Origin: Kaistia geumhonensis
GTDB taxonomy: Bacteria; Pseudomonadota; Alphaproteobacteria; Rhizobiales; Kaistiaceae
Length of the DNA: 64,000 bases
NCBI RefSeq assembly: GCF_030815145.1
Contig: NZ_JAUSWJ010000001.1
Location: 4,206,501 to 4,270,500, forward strand
Direction: 5' to 3'
Each line of letters begins with the position of its first letter. Positions within the stretch are counted from its first letter, which is position 1. Below, piece after piece: positions 29,840-38,390 of this stretch. The notes beneath the pieces were generated by a model. The model had not been told where the DNA came from. It was given only the letters and a program-made list of their open reading frames with translations, and did not search any database. Made by a program: the position numbers and the translations under genes.

Positions 29840-30960
29840 GCGGCGCGCTCCTCGATCGAGGCGGCGGCGGCGCGTTCGTGGCTCGCCGCATGGTCGAGGC
29901 GGAGGCCGCCCTCGTCGAACAGGAACAGATCCTCGTCGCGGAAGGCGAGGCCGACGCGCGTGTCGCGCGCCATGGTCGGGCGCACCGGGACGCGGACGAC
30001 GAAAACCGTTTCCGGCGCGACGCGGACATAGGCGAAATGCTCGTGGCCGAGATCCTCGAGCCGCTCCAGCGTTCCGGCGAGGCGACCCGCCTCCGGCGCG
30101 ACGAGCGACAGCGCCTCAGGCCGCACGCCGATGGTCACGGGCGCGGACCGATTGCCCGCCACCGCGACGGCGAGCGAGAGCCCGCCGGGGCCGCCCAGCG
30201 ACCAGTCCGGCGCGCCGCCCGTCGCCGTGACCGGGGCGAAGTTCATGCGCGGGCTGCCGACGAAGCCGGCGACGAAGCGGCTCTTCGGCGTGTGGTAGAG
30301 CTCTTGCGGCGTGCCCACCTGCTCGATGACGCCATGGTTGAGCACGACGATGCGGTCGGCGAGCGTCATCGCCTCCGCCTGGTCGTGCGTCACATAGATC
30401 ATGGTCGTTCCGATATCGTCGTGCAGCCGCGCGATCTCGATGCGCATCTCCATGCGGAGGTCCGAATCGAGGTTCGAGAGCGGCTCGTCGAACAGGAAGA
30501 CCTCGGGCTTCCTGACCAGCGCGCGGCCGATCGCGACCCGCTGGCGCTGGCCGCCGGAAAGCTCGCGCGGACGCCGGGCGAGGAGATGATCGACCTTCAG
30601 GAGCTTCGCGACCTCGGAGACCTTCGCGCGGATGGCGTCGCGACGGAGGCCGAGCGTTTCGAGCGCGAAGCCGATGTTCCGCGCCACCGTCATATGGGGA
30701 TAGAGCGCGTAGGACTGGAAGACGAAGGCGATGCCCCGCTTCGAGGCCGGCACGTCGGTCACTGCCTCGCCGCCGATGGCGATCTCGCCGCCCGAGACCG
30801 GGATCAGGCCGGCGATGAGGCGCAGCAGCGTGGACTTGCCGCAGCCCGACGGGCCGACGAAGACGACGAACTCGCCGTCGCGGATCGCGAGATCGACGCC
30901 GCGGATGACGGTGTTGCCGCCATAGCTTTTCGAGACGGATTTAAGCTCGACCGATGCCAT
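29836..30960 (-). CDS. Sugar ABC transporter ATP-binding protein (UgpC/MalK family)
   Basis: 374 residues. Walker A GPSGCGKST (about 37-45), Q-loop in FQSYALYPHMTV, signature LSGGQRQR, Walker B VFLFDEPLSNLD and the switch histidine in YVTHDQAEAMTLADR are all intact. The C-terminal 130 residues form the MalK-type TOBE regulatory domain (GVRPEALSLV). It energises the importer encoded downstream. It starts at ATG 30960, 91 bases after the terminator-like hairpin that follows the binding-protein gene. Confidence 0.94.
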   Translation of the reverse strand: MASVELKSVSKSYGGNTVIRGVDLAIRDGEFVVFVGPSGCGKSTLLRLIAGLIPVSGGEIAIGGEAVTDVPASKRGIAFVFQSYALYPHMTVARNIGFALETLGLRRDAIRAKVSEVAKLLKVDHLLARRPRELSGGQRQRVAIGRALVRKPEVFLFDEPLSNLDSDLRMEMRIEIARLHDDIGTTMIYVTHDQAEAMTLADRIVVLNHGVIEQVGTPQELYHTPKSRFVAGFVGSPRMNFAPVTATGGAPDWSLGGPGGLSLAVAVAGNRSAPVTIGVRPEALSLVAPEAGRLAGTLERLEDLGHEHFAYVRVAPETVFVVRVPVRPTMARDTRVGLAFRDEDLFLFDEGGLRLDHAASHERAAAASIEERAA

Positions 30961-31051
30961 GGGCGCTCCGGCAGGGAAGGGAGAAAGGACGAGCGGCGGC
31001 CCGCGACACCAGGCAAAGCCGGTCAAGCCGCCGCTGTGGGTCCATGAAAAA

Positions 31052-31076
31052 GGCGGCAGCCCTCGAGGCTGCCGCC
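31052..31076 (-). terminator. Terminator between binding-protein gene and ATPase gene
   Basis: A 10-bp stem GGCGGCAGCC/GGCTGCCGCC with loop CTCGA lies 8 bases after the binding-protein stop and is followed on the minus strand by TTTTT. It should stop most transcripts, giving more binding protein than membrane components, a usual stoichiometry for such importers. Confidence 0.85.
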
Positions 31077-31083
31077 GATGCCG

Positions 31084-32346
31084 CTAGCGGCTTTCCTTCA
31101 GCTTCTCGAGCCGGCCGGCCAGCTTCTTCAGCCCGGCCTCGACCTCTTCGTCGCCGGTCAGCATGTCGTGGACGGCGCGATAGAAGGCCTGCGAGACGCG
31201 GTTGTAGCTGGTGCCCGTATAGCCCGAAGGACGGGTTGCGCTGTCGGCGAATGCCGGCTCGGTGTCCTTGAGGAAGGGCAGCTTCTTCAGCACTTCCTCG
31301 TCGCTGTAGAGCGCGGAGATCGACGGGTTATAGGCGCCTTCGACGGCCCGCATCTTCTGCATGTCTGGGCCGGTGATGAAGCGGACGAACTCGGTCGCGA
31401 GCTCGGGCTTGGCGCTGTACTTGTTGACGCCGAAATACATCGGGCCGAGGCAGCCGGACGACTTCTGGCCTTCCTTGCCGACGGGGAGCGGCATCATGCC
31501 GACCTTGCCGACCAGCGGCCCGCCGCCGCCCTGCGAAGTGCCCCAGACATAGGGCCAGTTGCGGTGGAAGGCCGAGTTGCCCGCCTCGAACACCGCGCGG
31601 GATGCCTCCTCGTCATAGTTGAGGACGCCTTCCGGCGAGATGGTGCCGATCCAGCCCTTGGCGCGCTCGATCGCCTGGGCCGCGTCGGGATTGTCGATGG
31701 TGACCTTGCCGTCGTCGGCGATGATCGTGCCGCCGCCGTTCGAGGCGATCAGCTCGATCGCGTCGCAGGTCAGGCCCTCATAGCTCTTGGCCTGCCAAGT
31801 ATAGCCCCACATGTCCTTGTTGCCGGCCGCGCGCTCCTTTTCCTGGATCTCCTTGGCCTGCGCGGCCAGTTCGTCCCAGGTCTTGGGCGGCTGCATGCCG
31901 TATTTCTCGAGCAGGTCCTTGCGGTAGAACATCAACCCGACATCCATATAGGCCGGGAGCGCGATCAGCTCGCCGCCGATGTCGCCGGCGCCGAGCGTCG
32001 AGGCGAAATGCGCGTCCTTCTCGGCCTGCGGAACCTTGTCCTTGATGTCGAGCAGGTTGTTCTTGAACATTCCGAGCCAGATGACGTCGAGGAACAGGAC
32101 GTCGACATCGGGCGACTTGGCGGCGAGCAGCTGCTGGTAGAGCGGGATCGCATCGTCCAGCGTCGCCGGCATCTTGTTGATCTTGGCTTCGTTGCCGGTC
32201 TTCGCCTTCCAGGCGTCGGCGGCCTTGACGCACAGGTCGTAGTCGGTCGCGCCGCAGAAGACCGAGACCGTATCCGCCTGTGCCGACCCTGCGGCGGCGA
32301 GCGCAAGAAGCATGCTGGCGCCGAGCGCGAGCGTCCTGAGCGACAT
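31084..32346 (-). CDS. Extracellular carbohydrate-binding protein of ABC transporter (SBP family 1)
   Basis: 420 residues. A Sec signal peptide spans 1-24 (LALGASMLLALAAAGSAQA) and the mature part is a MalE/UgpB-type two-lobe binding protein: an N-lobe start DTVSVFCGATDYDLC, PAYMDVGLMFYRKDLLEKYG in the hinge region, and GYTGTSYNRVSQAFYRAV near the C-terminus. It delivers the sugar to the two permeases encoded downstream. Many aromatic residues fit a sugar ligand. Closest in layout to trehalose/maltose/sucrose (ThuE/AglE) binding proteins, but the ligand is not provable. It is divergent from gntR. Confidence 0.9.
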   Translation of the reverse strand: MSLRTLALGASMLLALAAAGSAQADTVSVFCGATDYDLCVKAADAWKAKTGNEAKINKMPATLDDAIPLYQQLLAAKSPDVDVLFLDVIWLGMFKNNLLDIKDKVPQAEKDAHFASTLGAGDIGGELIALPAYMDVGLMFYRKDLLEKYGMQPPKTWDELAAQAKEIQEKERAAGNKDMWGYTWQAKSYEGLTCDAIELIASNGGGTIIADDGKVTIDNPDAAQAIERAKGWIGTISPEGVLNYDEEASRAVFEAGNSAFHRNWPYVWGTSQGGGGPLVGKVGMMPLPVGKEGQKSSGCLGPMYFGVNKYSAKPELATEFVRFITGPDMQKMRAVEGAYNPSISALYSDEEVLKKLPFLKDTEPAFADSATRPSGYTGTSYNRVSQAFYRAVHDMLTGDEEVEAGLKKLAGRLEKLKESR

Positions 32347-32436
32347 CGATGAATTCCCTCTGTTCCCGTGGAGCAGCGCCGCCTCCGGCTGCCGCTGCGC
32401 CGGCGAAACTCTTTCCGGTTTCTGCCGCGCACGGTT

Positions 32437-32466
32437 ATTACCACTGGATATATCCAGGCATGTCAA
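32437..32466 (-). promoter_or_regulatory. Promoter of the sugar importer with palindromic operator in the spacer
   Basis: On the minus strand a perfect -35 TTGACA (32466-32461) and a -10 GGTAAT (32442-32437) are 18 bases apart. The spacer contains the perfect 14-base palindrome CTGGATATATCCAG (32444-32457). A protein bound here would block RNA polymerase directly. The adjacent divergent GntR/UTRA regulator is the obvious candidate; expected transcript start is near 32430, 84 bases before the binding-protein start codon. Confidence 0.75.
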
Positions 32467-32522
32467 TATCCTCAGTCGACCGGTCAGCCACGCAGAGGGC
32501 ATCGGGCAGGGAGGGGTACTGG

Positions 32523-33359
32523 ATGATCTCGAGGCTGGAGGATATCGGCGAGTTCGGTGAGGACGGCGCGGGCGCCACGAGCGGCGATGCGCTGGGCGCC
32601 GCGGCGGGGATCAGCCGGGCCGATCCGCGCCCGCTGCATCGCCAGGTCCATGCCGCGATCCTCGCCGCGATCGAGGAGGGGAGGCTGCCGCGCAACGGCA
32701 AGCTGCCGTCCGAGCGCGAGCTGGTCGATCTTTTCGGCGTCAGCCGGATCACGATTCGCCATGCGATGCGCGACCTGGTGCAGCAGGGCTTCCTGCAGAG
32801 CCAGCCCGGCAAGGGCTTCTATGTCGCCGTGCCGCAGCAGGGCTTCGAGCTGCATCTCCTGAAGAGCTTCACCGCGACGGCGCTCGCCAATGGCCGCCGT
32901 CCCGGCCAGAAACTGATCGAAGCGCGGGTGTTCCGTGCGCCGCTCGAGATCACGCGGCCTCTGTTCCTGCCGGAGGGCGCCGAGGTGGCGGTGCTGTCGC
33001 GGCTGCGGCTGCTCGACGACGTGCCGGTCGTGATCCAGCGCGACTGGCTCTCCGCCGCCCGCGTGCCCGGCCTCGTCGAACTCGACTGGACGGTTCCCAA
33101 CCGGTCGCTCTATGCCGAGATCCGCGAGCGCTACCGTATCCGGCCCGTGCGCGGCCAGACGACGCTCGCCGCGCGCCTCGCCTCGGAGGCCGAGGCCGAC
33201 CTCATCGGTCTCGCCCGGCCGGCCGCTGTCCTGACGGTCGACCAGATCGCCTTCGACGAGCGTGGCCGTCCGGTCAACCTCACCACCCTCGTCCACCACC
33301 CCGAACGATACCCGCTGACGCTCGCGCAGTCGGAGAGCGGCGATATCGCCCAGCTTTAG
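32523..33359 (+). CDS. GntR-family regulator with UTRA sensor domain (HutC subfamily)
   Basis: 278 residues. After a short acidic N-terminus the winged helix covers about 35-105 (PLHRQVHAAILAAIEEGRLP, PSERELVDLFGVSRITIRHAMRDLV); the UTRA effector domain covers about 120-275. Start at ATG 32523 follows GGGAGGGG with 6 bases of spacing. It is divergent from the importer and most likely represses it until the imported sugar or its phosphate binds UTRA. The palindrome at 32444-32457 is 66 bases upstream of its own start, so it may also control itself. Confidence 0.9.
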   Translation: MISRLEDIGEFGEDGAGATSGDALGAAAGISRADPRPLHRQVHAAILAAIEEGRLPRNGKLPSERELVDLFGVSRITIRHAMRDLVQQGFLQSQPGKGFYVAVPQQGFELHLLKSFTATALANGRRPGQKLIEARVFRAPLEITRPLFLPEGAEVAVLSRLRLLDDVPVVIQRDWLSAARVPGLVELDWTVPNRSLYAEIRERYRIRPVRGQTTLAARLASEAEADLIGLARPAAVLTVDQIAFDERGRPVNLTTLVHHPERYPLTLAQSESGDIAQL

Positions 33360-33382
33360 GGGGGCGTGGAAGGACAGCCCGG

Positions 33383-33670
33383 CTAGCGGTCGCCCTGACT
33401 GAAGAGCTTGCCGAAAAGTGACTTGTTGGCGCTCGCCTGCGCTGAGGTCGTCGTCGCCGTCTCGTCGCGCAGCGCACGAAGCTGGGCCTCGAGGCGATGG
33501 ATCTGCCGTTGCAGATCGAGGTTCAGCGCGCGCTGCTCGACGAGCTCGCGCCCGAGCTGCTCGCTGCGCTCGATCCGCTCCACCAGCCGGTCGAGCGTCC
33601 GCGTCCACTCGCGAAGGCTGTCGGTCCCGATTTCGATCACGTCCCGCGCCGGATCGTTCCGCTCGCTCAT
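33383..33670 (-). CDS. Small coiled-coil protein, unknown function
   Basis: 95 residues. Residues 20-70 form a long charged helix with heptad pattern (REWTRTLDRLVERIERSEQL, then ALNLDLQRQIHRLEAQLRAL), ending with a Ser/Thr/Ala linker and a short SLFGKLFSQGDR tail. No signal peptide or membrane helix. Its start overlaps the stop of the upstream glycosyltransferase by 4 bases (ATGA), so it is translationally coupled to it and probably acts with it. I recognise no family. Confidence 0.7.
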   Translation of the reverse strand: MSERNDPARDVIEIGTDSLREWTRTLDRLVERIERSEQLGRELVEQRALNLDLQRQIHRLEAQLRALRDETATTTSAQASANKSLFGKLFSQGDR

Positions 33671-36009
33671 GCTGTCTTCCTCAATGCGTCGAGAGGGTCG
33701 ACGAGGTCGACCCCGGATGTCTCTGAAACGCTTAGCTGCTCCGTCTGCTCCAGCAGTTCGATCGCGTCGAGCAGGACGCCGAGGGAACGCGGATCCTGCC
33801 CGACACCTTCGTCTCTTGGAGAGACGGTGTAGCTGCACCGGATCGTCAGAGCGAAGTCAGCCATGGGGCGCTCGAAATGAACGGCTCCCGAAATCTCGAT
33901 CTGGCGCCAGATGGCTACGGCGCCGTCGAAAATGCACTCGTTCCCGACCCAGATCCCGAGCCGCTGCGGTCGGCGGCGGCTGCCGGCGATCATCAGCGTC
34001 AGGCGGATCCCGAAGTCGGACAGCCTCTGCTCCGCTCGAAGCTTGATCGTGGCCGCGGTCTCCGACGTCCAGACGCCGTCGGTCTCGAGGGAATGGATGC
34101 TTCCCGAGCCGGGGTTCCGGATGACGTCGGTGAAGCGATAGCGCTCGCCGAGCTTCAGCCGCTGCCTGTCCATGATGTGGGGCGGGGTGTGCCGCGGAAC
34201 GAGGCTGGTCAGAGTGCGCGCCGAGCCGAAGCGGAAGCCGTCATGCATCACCTCCTGGTCCAGCCGTAGCAGCACACGCTGCCCCTCCCGATGCCAGGTC
34301 TCGGCCTCGACGGCGCTCATGGAATTGTCGGTGCTGACGGAGCGCCAGTTCCAGAAGGCCGTCGGCCATGGGCTCAAGACGAAGGAGCCATGCCGCGCGA
34401 GCATGAAATAGAGATACATGTCCTCGCAGACGATCAGCTTCGGGTCGACCAGCAGGCGGTCATCGAGGAACTCCGAACGCGCGATCCACGCATTGGACTG
34501 GATGTAATTGTCGAAATTCAGCAGCCGGACGAGGTCGAAGCCGTCGATGAACTTAAGCTCGCGCCGCTCGGGGATCGTCAGGTCGAGGGGACCCTGGAAA
34601 TTCCCCTGCATCATGAACTCGATGTTCTCTTCCTCGACGCGAACCACGCCGCTGTAATAGAGCGGGTGGCCCGGCTGCATCGCGGCCGTCGCCAGCAGAT
34701 GGCCGAAATGGTCAGGCATCAGCTGGTCGTCATCGTCGAGCACGGCGAAATATGGTGCGGTCACGCTCCTGAGGCCGGCCCACAGCGTCGAGCTGCGGAG
34801 GCCAGTGTTCTCGCAGCGCAGATACTCGATCGAGGTCGTCGCGGTCGCCTCCGACACGGCCAGAGCGGCGACATCGGCGCGGCCCTTGTAGTCGGCGAGG
34901 ATGATGCGGAACGTGCCGAAGCGCTGGCCGCTGATCGAGCGTATGGCGCGGCGCAGGAGATCGATCTGGCGGCCACCCGTCCGGATGATGACGTCGACCA
35001 GCGGACCGCCGCCCGCTCCGACTCCTTCTTGCGCGAAGCGGACACCGGCCACGCTGCGGCTCGTCAGCGTCGCCCGGGCCTTCTCCGCGAAGGCGCAGGT
35101 CTGCTCTACGGTCCGGTCGAGCGAATAGTCACCGTTGAGGATGGCGTGGCTGCGTCGCGCCATGTCGGCGGCGATATCGGGATTGCGGTTGACCCAGTCG
35201 ACAATGCCCGAAATCTGTGCCGCGACGCGTTCCGCCGGCACGCCCTCGAGGTCGAGATGGAACGCCGAGTTGCCGAGCGTTTCCTTCGCGAAGGGAATGC
35301 CGTCGGTGACGATCAGGCAACCCGCGGCTGCCGCCTCAAACAGGCGCATCGAAGGCGTGTCGGCCCGGCGATGCTCGGTCTTGTGAAGGCAGAGCGCGAT
35401 GCCGTGCCGCGCCAGCGTGCGATGCATCGAGGTGCCGTCATAGGGCACCTCGCCGCGATAGGCGTCCGGATAGGCCCGCCAGTTCGCCGGCGGGCCATAG
35501 AAGGCGATGTTGCTTCGCTTGCTCAGAAGCTCGAACAGGTTGCCGTGCCGCCCACCGTCCCAGTGGACGCCCACATAGACGAGCTCATAGGGATCGCCCG
35601 CTGCGCGCGGCTCGAAGGGCGCGGCCGGCGCCGTCGGCAGGAAGCGGAAATCGGACCGCGGCTTGGCGATGCCGGTCGCGAATTCGAGATCGTCGAGGAA
35701 CTGGCCGACCTTGGGCGATCCCACCAGATAGCCGTCATAGGAGAGGATCGACCGCCGCCGGTCCGGATCCGGCGCATAGAAGGCGGGAGGGCTCCACATG
35801 GCGCCGAAGGTGAGGAACGGGGTCAGCTTCGGCGAGAATTCGTGCGTGGCGATCACGAAATCCGGAGCACAATCATGGATATCGTCGGAAGTAACGACTT
35901 CGTAAGCCTTGTGACCGAGCCGTTCCGCAGCGATCGAGAAGCGCCTGATGAATTCGACTTCGGCGGTGCTCAGGAGATTGGGAAAGGCGTTGATCAGCGC
36001 AATATGCAT
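33667..36009 (-). CDS. Bifunctional glycosyltransferase: GT-B (CgeB-like) plus GT2 domain
   Basis: 780 residues with three parts. Residues 1-310 resemble the GT-B, CgeB/GT4-like group, with the sugar-nucleotide site TPSMRLFEAAAAGCLIVTDG (about 218-237). Residues 335-570 are a GT-A, family 2 domain: VDVIIRTGGRQIDLLRRAIRSI, a D-rich metal site VLDDDDQLMPDH (about 423-434) and FDNYIQSNAWIARSE. The last 150 residues look like a beta-rich carbohydrate-binding or lectin-like part. There is no signal peptide, so it works in the cytoplasm. Start: ATG 36009, where similarity begins; a GTG at 36033 is possible. Product glycan unknown. Confidence 0.8.
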   Translation of the reverse strand: MHIALINAFPNLLSTAEVEFIRRFSIAAERLGHKAYEVVTSDDIHDCAPDFVIATHEFSPKLTPFLTFGAMWSPPAFYAPDPDRRRSILSYDGYLVGSPKVGQFLDDLEFATGIAKPRSDFRFLPTAPAAPFEPRAAGDPYELVYVGVHWDGGRHGNLFELLSKRSNIAFYGPPANWRAYPDAYRGEVPYDGTSMHRTLARHGIALCLHKTEHRRADTPSMRLFEAAAAGCLIVTDGIPFAKETLGNSAFHLDLEGVPAERVAAQISGIVDWVNRNPDIAADMARRSHAILNGDYSLDRTVEQTCAFAEKARATLTSRSVAGVRFAQEGVGAGGGPLVDVIIRTGGRQIDLLRRAIRSISGQRFGTFRIILADYKGRADVAALAVSEATATTSIEYLRCENTGLRSSTLWAGLRSVTAPYFAVLDDDDQLMPDHFGHLLATAAMQPGHPLYYSGVVRVEEENIEFMMQGNFQGPLDLTIPERRELKFIDGFDLVRLLNFDNYIQSNAWIARSEFLDDRLLVDPKLIVCEDMYLYFMLARHGSFVLSPWPTAFWNWRSVSTDNSMSAVEAETWHREGQRVLLRLDQEVMHDGFRFGSARTLTSLVPRHTPPHIMDRQRLKLGERYRFTDVIRNPGSGSIHSLETDGVWTSETAATIKLRAEQRLSDFGIRLTLMIAGSRRRPQRLGIWVGNECIFDGAVAIWRQIEISGAVHFERPMADFALTIRCSYTVSPRDEGVGQDPRSLGVLLDAIELLEQTEQLSVSETSGVDLVDPLDALRKTA

Positions 36010-36173
36010 CAGCCGCAAAAGTCTCTTCGTCACCTACCGCACAAGATGCGGACATAAACGCTCTGGTTGCAGAAAAGACTATCAGTGTACGCGCTCTTTT
36101 GGAAGCGCTCCAGGGAGTACGTGACACGCCTTTGTGGTGAGAAGTGGCCCAAAAGAACGTACCCGGCTATCCG

Positions 36174-38390
36174 TTACCGGCTCCCGATCCACTCGGCATC
36201 GCCGAGATCGAGGCCGATGCGGCGGCATGTCGCGAGGAGTTCCTCGGCCGGCGTCTTCGCGAACCAGCCGATCATGCGGGCGAGCGGCGTCGCGCCGGCC
36301 GGCGCGGAAGCCCCGATCTCGGCCCAGAGCGCCGCGAACCAGGGTGTCGGGGCGTCGCCGCGCGCCGCTCCGTAACGGGCATAGAACAGGAGTGGCAGCA
36401 TGTCGGACTTGCGCGCGTCGGCATGCGTCAGCAGGTAGTAGCGGGTGTCGAAGAAGGGAGAGGGATCGCGATATTCGAACACCCCGTGCCGGACATAGTG
36501 GCGCAGCGGCCCGCCGCGGATCGTGCGCGCTTCCGGGTTTTGCTCGGCATACCAGTTGGGGAAGAAGAGGCCCGTCCGCTGTACGAGAATCATGTCGCGC
36601 CGCATGCGCAGCGAGCGCTGCCACTTCGTCACGAAGTTGCGCGAACGCACACCCTGGAAGCTCGGCCGGCCAAGCGCCTCGCGCTCCAGATAGCCCCGCA
36701 TCTCGGCATGCAGCCGCTCGGCCGCCTCGGGCGGTCCGTGCTCGGCAAGCAACGTCTTCCATTCCTCGTAGGTTTCCGAGCGGCGGCTCCAGGAGAGGCC
36801 GCCGGCGGCATAGATGGCGATCAACGCGCCGCTGTGGTGGACGCGCGCGCCCTTTTCCCGCTCGCGGTAGAGGAAGGCGTGATCGGCGACGATCCGCCAG
36901 CGCGTGTCGTAGCCCTCGGCGGCAAGGAGTTCGCGGCGCGTCAGCGTCGCCTGATGGCAGGGGACGCCGGCGAGCCAGCGGGTGTCGATGGTGCCTTCCT
37001 TGAGGCGCGCGAAGGTCAGGTCGAAATCGGCGGCGCGGCGCAGGATGTCGCCCTGTTCGCCGCGATAGAGATGATGCCCGATGACGAAATCCGGCCGGTC
37101 GCCTTCGGGAATGCTCTCCATCGCATCGGCGAGCGCGGTTTCCGAGGCGAACAGGTCGCCAGCATTGATGAAGATGACGTAGTCGCCGGTCGCGAGGCGC
37201 GCCGCCTTGTTCATCGCGAAATAGGGCCCGTCGTCGGGCTCGCTCACCAGCGTGGCGATCTCGGCGCGGTGGCGCTCCAGGATATCGCGCGTGCCGTCGG
37301 TCGAGGCGCCGTCGACGACGACGATCTCGATGCCCGGCCATGTCTGGGCGCGGATGCTGGCGAGAGTCGCCTCGATGCTCGCGGCGGCGTTGAAGGTTAC
37401 CACGGCGACGCTGACCTTGCGGCCTGGCGGCGCGTCTTCCTGACGACGCGAGGTCAATCCGGCGGGCTCCTCCGAAGCAGCGGCTGCGTCGCCGAGGACG
37501 TAGCGCTGCACGGCGCCGAGCTGTGCGAGCCACCGCTTGCGGCCGGCGACCGCCGTCTTCCGCGCCTCGCGGCCGATGCGGGCGGCATTCGAGAAATCGA
37601 GCGGCTTCGGGTCGCCCAGCGTCCAGAGCAGGCCATCGACGCCGTCGGTGATGTATTCGTTCATCGTCGGCTGGTCCGCCGCGACGACGACCATGCCCCG
37701 GCACATCGCCTCGATGAACGAAAAGCCGATTCCCTCCCTCGTCCGCGGTGCGAAATAGACATTGTGCCTGGCGAGCACGGCCTGCATTTCGGCCGGGTTC
37801 TCGAACCAGTCGGACTGCGTCAGCGTCCCTTCGAAGGCGACGCCGGCTGTCGTCTCGCCCGGATCGGCGGCGTTGTGGATGTGGAATCGCTCGAAGCCGC
37901 GTCCCTCGACGAGGCGGCCGATCTCATTCCAGCCGATCGTCGGCAGCCGCTGCCAGAAGAAGCCGCGCAGGCTCGAAAAGTCCTCGACCGGCGTGAAGGG
38001 GGCCGGATCGGGCCAATACTGGACATAGGACGACTCGAGCCCGAGATGCCTCACCGTCCGGTGCAGGACATGGCAGAAGGAGAGGATGCGGGCGCCGGCG
38101 AGGCTTCGCCAGTCGGCGTCGGTGTAGGTGTCGGCCCCGTCCCACATCGGCACGAAGAGGACATTGGTGCCGGGCTGCTTCACCAGCCGCTGGGCCGCGT
38201 CAGGCAGCTGCCAGACGATGAAGAGATCGTAACCCTTGGCGAGCAGCGGGCCGACATCGAAGGGTCGGCGGGTTTCCCAGGACGAATCCCAGAAGCGGTC
38301 GACCTCGTGGCCGGCCAGCACCTCGCTCACGAAGAAGTCCGTCGAGCGCGTCTTCTGGTGATAGGAATGGTCGATGAAGGCGATTTTCAT
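36174..38390 (-). CDS. Bifunctional glycosyltransferase: GT-B plus GT2 plus C-terminal repeat domain
   Basis: 738 residues. Part 1 (1-300) is GT-B-like, with NVYFAPRTREGIGFSFIEAM and GMVVVAADQPTMNEYITDGV (about 209-251), the donor-binding region of family 4. Part 2 (325-520) is a family 2 GT-A domain: VSVAVVTFNAAASIEATLAS, VVDGASTDGTRDI, and DDGPYFAMNKAARLATGDYV ending in INAGD. Part 3 (about 611-690) has two copies of the NWYAEQNPEA...PLRHYVRHGVFEYRDPSPFF module seen in large rhamnan or exopolysaccharide transferases. Its start overlaps the preceding gene's stop by 4 bases. It probably adds two sugars in succession to one glycan. Confidence 0.82.
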   Translation of the reverse strand: MKIAFIDHSYHQKTRSTDFFVSEVLAGHEVDRFWDSSWETRRPFDVGPLLAKGYDLFIVWQLPDAAQRLVKQPGTNVLFVPMWDGADTYTDADWRSLAGARILSFCHVLHRTVRHLGLESSYVQYWPDPAPFTPVEDFSSLRGFFWQRLPTIGWNEIGRLVEGRGFERFHIHNAADPGETTAGVAFEGTLTQSDWFENPAEMQAVLARHNVYFAPRTREGIGFSFIEAMCRGMVVVAADQPTMNEYITDGVDGLLWTLGDPKPLDFSNAARIGREARKTAVAGRKRWLAQLGAVQRYVLGDAAAASEEPAGLTSRRQEDAPPGRKVSVAVVTFNAAASIEATLASIRAQTWPGIEIVVVDGASTDGTRDILERHRAEIATLVSEPDDGPYFAMNKAARLATGDYVIFINAGDLFASETALADAMESIPEGDRPDFVIGHHLYRGEQGDILRRAADFDLTFARLKEGTIDTRWLAGVPCHQATLTRRELLAAEGYDTRWRIVADHAFLYREREKGARVHHSGALIAIYAAGGLSWSRRSETYEEWKTLLAEHGPPEAAERLHAEMRGYLEREALGRPSFQGVRSRNFVTKWQRSLRMRRDMILVQRTGLFFPNWYAEQNPEARTIRGGPLRHYVRHGVFEYRDPSPFFDTRYYLLTHADARKSDMLPLLFYARYGAARGDAPTPWFAALWAEIGASAPAGATPLARMIGWFAKTPAEELLATCRRIGLDLGDAEWIGSR

